Source: Opitutia bacterium (lineage in GTDB: Bacteria > Verrucomicrobiota > Verrucomicrobiia > Opitutales > UBA953). Taken from it: a stretch of DNA of 64,000 nt. The first letter of the stretch is position 1. The number at the start of each line of letters is the position of its first letter. The DNA lies in the NCBI GenBank assembly GCA_947470855.1, contig CANIUQ010000003.1, positions 38,888-102,887 of the forward strand, read 5' to 3'. A program made the translations under genes and the position numbers. A model generated the notes under the pieces. That model ran no database searches and was not told the origin of the DNA. It was given only the letters and a program-made list of their open reading frames with translations. This document shows positions 60,244 through 64,000 of this stretch, one piece after another.

Positions 60244-62199
60244 GTGAGCAAACAATCGTCTTGGACCATTAAACACGCCGAAGATTACTACGGCTTCAAA
60301 CGCTGGGGAGGAAATAATTTCTCGGTCGACCCACAAGGGCACCTCTGCGTCCACCCCAAAGGCGATCATCGCAAAATTCGCATTACCGATATTGTCAAAG
60401 AAGCCGAAGCCTCGGGTTTAAAACCGCCGCTGACAATTCGCGTGCAGGATCTATTGCGTCACCGCGTCACGCAAATTAACGAAGCCTTCCGTCGAGCCAT
60501 TGAAGAAGAAGATTACCAAGGTCGCTACCGCGGGGTCTTCCCGATTAAGGTCAATCAACTCCGCGAAGTGGTCGAAGAAATTTTAGATGCTGGCGAGGAA
60601 TACGATTTCGGACTCGAAGCAGGCTCTAAACCTGAACTGATTATTGCCTTAGCCCTTCTCGAAAATCGCAAAGCACTCTTGGTCTGTAATGGCTACAAAG
60701 ACGAAGAATACATCGAACTCGCTTTGATGGGCCGTCGTCTCGGCAAACAAACCATTATTGTCGTCGAACAACTTTCCGAAGTAGATGCTATCATCCGCAT
60801 TGCCCGCCGTATGGGCGTGCAACCGCATATCGGAATTCGCGTAAAGTTAACCACCGCTGGAGAAGGAAAATGGGCCGACAGTACTGGAGAAAATGCTAAG
60901 TTCGGCCTCACGGCTTCTGAAATCGTTTTAGCCGCTGAGAAATTAGCGAAAGCAAAAATGAAAGAGGCTCTGCGTCTGGTTCATTTCCATATTGGCTCAC
61001 AAGTACCCAATATCGCCACCATCAAGAAAGCGGTGATTGAAGCGACTCGCTTCTATTGCGAACTCAAACGCATGGGCTTCCCCATGGGGTTACTCGATGT
61101 CGGTGGCGGACTTGGTATCGATTACGATGGCAGCCGTTCCGCTTTTGAATCTTCCATGAACTACAGCATGGAAGTCTATGCCCGCGACGTCGTCGCCAAT
61201 GTTAAGCAACTCTGCGAAGAAAGTAAGATTCCCGTTCCTGATATTGTTTCCGAGTCAGGCCGTGCCCTCGTGGCCCCGCACTCAATCCTCATTTTCGAAG
61301 CGATTGATCGAATTACGCGTGACGAGTCTTTAACTCAGGCACCGAAAGCAAAATCACACCAAATTGTTCGCGAACTCGAAGCGATTCGAAAAAATAAACG
61401 CAAGTTCGATCCTCTCGAGCGTTATCATGACGCCAAACAAAAACGCGAAGAAGCACATGCCCGTTTTAGTCTAGGCAATCTCCGTCTCGAAGACCGTGCG
61501 ATGGCCGACCGTTTATTCTGGGATATCTGTCGTCAAATTCGCCAAAGCTTAGCTAATGGTACGGAAATCCCTGATGAATTAGCTCGATTAGACTCCATGT
61601 TAGCCGAGCAATACGTCTGTAATTTCTCTGTCTTCCAATCGCTGCTCGATCACTGGGCACTCGACCAACTCTTCCCGATTGCCCCGATACATCGACTCAA
61701 TGAACGGCCTTCGGTTCAAGCCACCTTGGTTGATATTACCTGTGATTCGGATGGTAAAGTAGATGATTTTATTGATTTGGAAGATGTCCGTCGCACCTTG
61801 GCTCTTCATCCGCTGAAACCCGGACAGCCTTACTACATCGGCGCCTTTATGGTCGGTGCCTATCAAGATATCATGGGTGACTTGCATAACTTATTCGGTC
61901 GAGTGAATGAAGCCCACGTCTTCCTCGAAGATGACGAAGAGGACGGTTTCTACATTGAAGAAAGCATCCCAGGATATTCGGTAGAACGCATTCTGGATAT
62001 GATTCAGTACAATTCAGAAGACCTTTGCCGTATGCTTAAACGCCAGGTCGATAAAGCGACGAAAGCTGACTCTGTACGTCCACGTGAAGGCGTGGCCATG
62101 GTGGATCTTTACGAACGTCTCATCCGTGGACGGACTTATTTGATACCTCATCGCGAAGAGAAATCGAGCCTTCGGCAAAGCCGACCCAAGCTTAAGTAG
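60244..62199 (+). CDS. speA: Biosynthetic arginine decarboxylase SpeA
   Basis: Makes agmatine from arginine for polyamine synthesis. PLP lysine in GVFPIKVNQLREVVEE, then FGLEAGSKPELI, HFHIGSQVPN, DVGGGLGIDYDGS, the SESGRALVAPHS block and the C-terminal ADSVRPREG region. The length of about 650 residues fits SpeA. I prefer the GTG start at 60244 because it gives SKQSSWTIKHAEDYYGFKRW, close to the family N-terminus; the track ATG at 60190 adds 18 residues. The menH-like gene follows after 12 bases. Confidence 0.94.
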   Translation: MSKQSSWTIKHAEDYYGFKRWGGNNFSVDPQGHLCVHPKGDHRKIRITDIVKEAEASGLKPPLTIRVQDLLRHRVTQINEAFRRAIEEEDYQGRYRGVFPIKVNQLREVVEEILDAGEEYDFGLEAGSKPELIIALALLENRKALLVCNGYKDEEYIELALMGRRLGKQTIIVVEQLSEVDAIIRIARRMGVQPHIGIRVKLTTAGEGKWADSTGENAKFGLTASEIVLAAEKLAKAKMKEALRLVHFHIGSQVPNIATIKKAVIEATRFYCELKRMGFPMGLLDVGGGLGIDYDGSRSAFESSMNYSMEVYARDVVANVKQLCEESKIPVPDIVSESGRALVAPHSILIFEAIDRITRDESLTQAPKAKSHQIVRELEAIRKNKRKFDPLERYHDAKQKREEAHARFSLGNLRLEDRAMADRLFWDICRQIRQSLANGTEIPDELARLDSMLAEQYVCNFSVFQSLLDHWALDQLFPIAPIHRLNERPSVQATLVDITCDSDGKVDDFIDLEDVRRTLALHPLKPGQPYYIGAFMVGAYQDIMGDLHNLFGRVNEAHVFLEDDEEDGFYIEESIPGYSVERILDMIQYNSEDLCRMLKRQVDKATKADSVRPREGVAMVDLYERLIRGRTYLIPHREEKSSLRQSRPKLK

Positions 62200-62211
62200 T
62201 CGAGAGAGCCC

Positions 62212-62961
62212 ATGCCCAAGGTCGTCGCACTTCATGGTTTTACAGGCAGTGGACAGGACTTTGGACCTCTACAAGCGGCCCTCGGACCATCTTTCGAAAT
62301 TCTCTCCCCTGACTTCCCTGGCCACGGCACAAAAGTGCATCTCCGTCAGAAAGAGGATTACTCTTTAGACGCTCATCTCAAAACGATTAGCGATGTCGTT
62401 CAGAACGACACCGTCACCCTACTTGGTTACTCAATGGGCGGTCGACTTGCCTTGCACTGGGCCTTGGCTAACCCTTCACCAATTCAAAGACTTATCCTCA
62501 TCGGAGCGAGTCCTAGTTTAGCCTCACCCGAAGAACAGAGCGAACGCGTGCGAGGTGATCTCGCTTTAGCTAACTTTATCAGAACACAAGGGCTAGATGC
62601 ATTTTTTAAATACTGGAACACCAAAACTTTTTTTAAGCCATTGCTAAGTTTACCACCCGAGAAACTCGAACCGATTTTAGAGAGACGAAAAAGAAACCAA
62701 CCTGAGGCTTTGGCTCTCAGTCTCGAAAATGTCGGCACAGGCGCCCTTCCCTCTTTATGGCATCGTCTTTCCGAATGCCGTTTCCCCGTCGATTTGGTGG
62801 TCGGTGAACATGATGATAAGTTTATTCAAATCGCATATCGCATGGGTGAAAAAATCCCCCGCTCTCGCATTAGCCTCATTGAAAAATGCGGTCACTCCGT
62901 CCACCTAGAGAGCCCTCAAGATGTTGCCTCTCTGCTGAATTCGACCCTAAAAAATAAGTAA
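62212..62961 (+). CDS. Alpha/beta hydrolase, MenH-like
   Basis: 249 residues. Oxyanion region VVALHGFTGSGQDFGPL, FPGHG, nucleophile elbow LLGYSMGGRLALHWAL (Ser), DLVVGEHDDKF (Asp) and IEKCGHSVHLESP (His). GYSMGGR and FTGSGQ are typical of MenH, which forms SHCHC in menaquinone synthesis. No other men gene is in the window, so another esterase role is possible. Confidence 0.82.
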   Translation: MPKVVALHGFTGSGQDFGPLQAALGPSFEILSPDFPGHGTKVHLRQKEDYSLDAHLKTISDVVQNDTVTLLGYSMGGRLALHWALANPSPIQRLILIGASPSLASPEEQSERVRGDLALANFIRTQGLDAFFKYWNTKTFFKPLLSLPPEKLEPILERRKRNQPEALALSLENVGTGALPSLWHRLSECRFPVDLVVGEHDDKFIQIAYRMGEKIPRSRISLIEKCGHSVHLESPQDVASLLNSTLKNK

Positions 62962-62993
62962 AAAACGGAAAATTATATTTCAAGAGAGTAGTA

Positions 62994-63014
62994 AATAATT
63001 ATAAAATAATTATT
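62994..63014. promoter_or_regulatory. Perfect 21-bp AT palindrome before secreted orphan
   Basis: AATAATTAT-AAA-ATAATTATT, a perfect nine-base inverted repeat with a three-base centre, 42 bp before the orphan ATG. A TATAAA (63016-63021) directly follows and could be the -10 box, which places the palindrome over the -35 region. It may be an operator. The region is very AT-rich compared with the rest of the window. Confidence 0.45.
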
Positions 63015-63055
63015 GTATAAACTTGCTTTTTTTAACAAGGAGCAAGAATGGAGGG

Positions 63056-63610
63056 ATGATAAAGAAACCCCACCTAATTCTTTTTTGTCTTCTCTTCTCC
63101 ACTTTAGGTCTTTATGGCCAATCCCCAGCACCATCGTTAAAGCTCCTCCCCTCTTTAGAAGCGATTTCGAAAGAGAGAGTTTCCGTTCAAAACGACTTTT
63201 TAAATACCCAAAGAAAATTGGTTGTTAAAATGGATAGTAAAATAACTCCAACCGATGCGGAAATTACACAATGTCTAGAAGCGATTACTCGAATTCAAAA
63301 TCTTCGCTACTCTTTTGGACTGGATACCAGTTTTAACCTTTGTCGAATTGGTTTTAAAGAAACCAACAATCGATCCCAAAATCAATTGGGCAGAGCAGAG
63401 TTTAAGGCCGAACTAGAAAAACTCTTTTCCTATAATCTCAAAAAGGAGCCGCCACTTACCAAAAAAGACCTCGATGAGGCGGCACTCTGTCTACGCAGTA
63501 TGTTTAATCTCTTACGCTTGGAGGTTTATTTATATCTGAATAATGACTCAAACATCATGGAAAGACTGGGTTATGGTCGAAGCCGAGGTGGACCAAGTTA
63601 TCAGCAATGA
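63056..63610 (+). CDS. Small secreted protein, not recognised
   Basis: About 184 residues from ATG 63056, chosen because it starts a clear signal peptide (HLILFCLLFSTLGLYGQS); the track start is a TTG eleven codons upstream. The mature part is helical and charged, with LPSLEAISKERVSVQNDFL, KITPTDAEITQCLEAITRIQN and ELEKLFSYNLKKEPPLTKKDL. It has three cysteines and ends in RSRGGPSYQQ. No family recognised. Preceded by an AT-rich promoter-like region with a perfect palindrome and followed by a terminator, so it seems to be a single-gene unit. Confidence 0.65.
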   Translation: MIKKPHLILFCLLFSTLGLYGQSPAPSLKLLPSLEAISKERVSVQNDFLNTQRKLVVKMDSKITPTDAEITQCLEAITRIQNLRYSFGLDTSFNLCRIGFKETNNRSQNQLGRAEFKAELEKLFSYNLKKEPPLTKKDLDEAALCLRSMFNLLRLEVYLYLNNDSNIMERLGYGRSRGGPSYQQ

Positions 63611-63645
63611 GAGATTGCCTGCCATTTTGAGATCTGAGGTCGGTT

Positions 63646-63677
63646 AGTGCCTTTATTTAATAAATTTTGGCACTTTT
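63646..63677 (+). terminator. Probable terminator after secreted orphan
   Basis: AGTGCC pairs with GGCACT, and TTTATT/AATAAA inside extends the hairpin; TTTT follows directly. It lies about 35 bases after the orphan stop and just before the lexA promoter. Confidence 0.65.
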
Positions 63678-63697
63678 CTGATCATTTTAATGCTTTC

Positions 63698-63732
63698 TTG
63701 ACAGTGAACAAAGTTTCATAGAACATCCGTTC
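63698..63732 (+). promoter_or_regulatory. lexA promoter with overlapping LexA-box-like dyads
   Basis: A consensus -35 TTGACA (63698-63703) is followed by AGTTTCATAGAACA (63712-63725), which matches eight of ten fixed bases of TGTTC-N4-GAACA, the operator I recall for Verrucomicrobia. Overlapping it are GAACATCCGTTC (63721-63732), a perfect GAAC-N4-GTTC dyad of the Gram-positive type, and GAACAAAGTTTC (63706-63717). The likely -10 (TAGAAC or GAACAT) is inside these sites, as expected for autorepression. Confidence 0.65.
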
Positions 63733-63735
63733 ACT

Positions 63736-64000
63736 ATGGAATCGATGACCAAAAAGCAGAAGGCAATTTTGGACTACATGAAATCACATGTCAGCCAGCA
63801 CTCCTACTGGCCAAGCATCCGGGATATCCAAGCCAAGTTCCGCTTTGCCAGCACCAATGCCGTCTTCGGTCACTTACAGGCTCTCGAGCGCAAAGGTTTC
63901 TTACAACGTATTCCAGGTGCAGCAAGAGCTTACAAAATTGCACCAGAGTCAGTCGAAGATCTTTCTGAAACGGTCATTCGCTATGAAGGCCCTAGCGAGG
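63736..64000 (+). CDS. lexA: SOS repressor LexA, N-terminal part; runs off the right edge
   Basis: The first 88 codons are in the window. The winged helix DNA-binding domain is clear: MTKKQKAILDYMKSHV, WPSIRDIQAKFRFASTNAVF (the recognition helix area) and LQALERKGFLQRIPGAARAY. The protease domain with the Ala-Gly cleavage site lies outside. A second ATG at 63745 (MTKKQ) is an alternative start. The operator-like dyads in front support autoregulation. Confidence 0.9.
   Translation, partial: MESMTKKQKAILDYMKSHVSQHSYWPSIRDIQAKFRFASTNAVFGHLQALERKGFLQRIPGAARAYKIAPESVEDLSETVIRYEGPSE

Noticed and set aside
1-64000. CRISPR arrays, insertion sequences, prophage or toxin-antitoxin genes
   Set aside because: I looked for spaced direct repeats, transposase or integrase motifs and small paired genes and saw none.

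Overview
The window reads as a compact piece of bacterial chromosome made almost entirely of conserved housekeeping genes. It most likely comes from a Gram-negative member of the Verrucomicrobiota. Lipid A enzymes (LpxK, an LpxR-like deacylase), an Mla/Pqi-type lipid transport operon, an OmpA/Pal lipoprotein and TatA show an outer membrane. DUF5069, DUF971 and DUF374 proteins and the SRP RNA type fit that phylum. The dyad in front of lexA resembles the TGTTC-N4-GAACA operator that I recall being described for Verrucomicrobia. I saw no insertion sequence, prophage, CRISPR array or foreign-looking island, and no stretch above 300 bp without a gene.

Layout. 1-4 kb (minus strand): DUF971 protein, PIN-PhoH ATPase and mutS, which is cut by the left edge. 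4-8.3 kb (plus): ybaB-recR-Rsm22-like methyltransferase, then ppk1, whose 3' end overlaps lpxK on the other strand by 50 bp. 9.5-13.8 kb (plus): panD, a class V aminotransferase and topB. 13.8-16.5 kb (minus): acylphosphatase, ABC ATPase, ABC-2 permease and an unrecognised membrane-anchored protein. 16.6-17.5 kb: tatA and ribE. 17.5-20.1 kb (minus): mazG, a YgjP-like metalloprotein, a NUDIX hydrolase and a DUF374 acyltransferase. 20.2-23.3 kb (plus): trpC-rsmA-rimO. 23.3-25.8 kb (minus): a SNF2 helicase. 25.9-31.4 kb (plus): sucA-sucB-lpdA, the whole 2-oxoglutarate dehydrogenase complex, ending in a good terminator. 31.5 kb (minus): the 4.5S-type SRP RNA. 31.7-37.1 kb (plus): valS, then a PIG-L deacetylase, a nucleotidyltransferase and a sugar-nucleotide epimerase. 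37.1-40.7 kb (minus): LpxR-like protein, Ppx/GppA, SCO-like protein and a secreted partner. 40.8-47.6 kb (plus): mlaE-mlaF-mlaD-pqiC-like genes, DUF5069, SpoU-like methyltransferase, an orphan and an MFS carrier. 47.6-50.2 kb (minus): M16 peptidase. 50.3-55 kb (plus): prfB, an ATP-grasp-like protein and a rearranged DsbD. 55-56.8 kb (minus): Pal-like lipoprotein and MoeB-rhodanese. 56.9-58.1 kb (plus): ruvX and truA. 58.1-60.1 kb: glutaredoxin, a tRNA with CAU anticodon, a methyltransferase and SMUG-type uracil glycosylase. 60.2-64 kb (plus): speA, a MenH-like hydrolase, a small secreted orphan and lexA, which is cut by the right edge.

The genes cover DNA repair and SOS control (mutS, recR, ruvX, SMUG, lexA), translation (valS, prfB, rsmA, rimO, truA, tRNA, SRP RNA), central metabolism, cofactors (panD, ribE, moeB), polyphosphate and envelope lipid handling. 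Start/stop overlaps (ATGA, TAATG, GTGA) and convergent 3' overlaps are very common, so the genome is tightly packed. I found no clear new multi-gene system. The most unusual items are the DsbD with its thioredoxin domain moved ahead of the membrane domain, an Rsm22-like protein that seems to lack two cluster cysteines, an ATP-grasp-like orphan behind prfB, and a perfect 21-bp AT palindrome before a secreted orphan.
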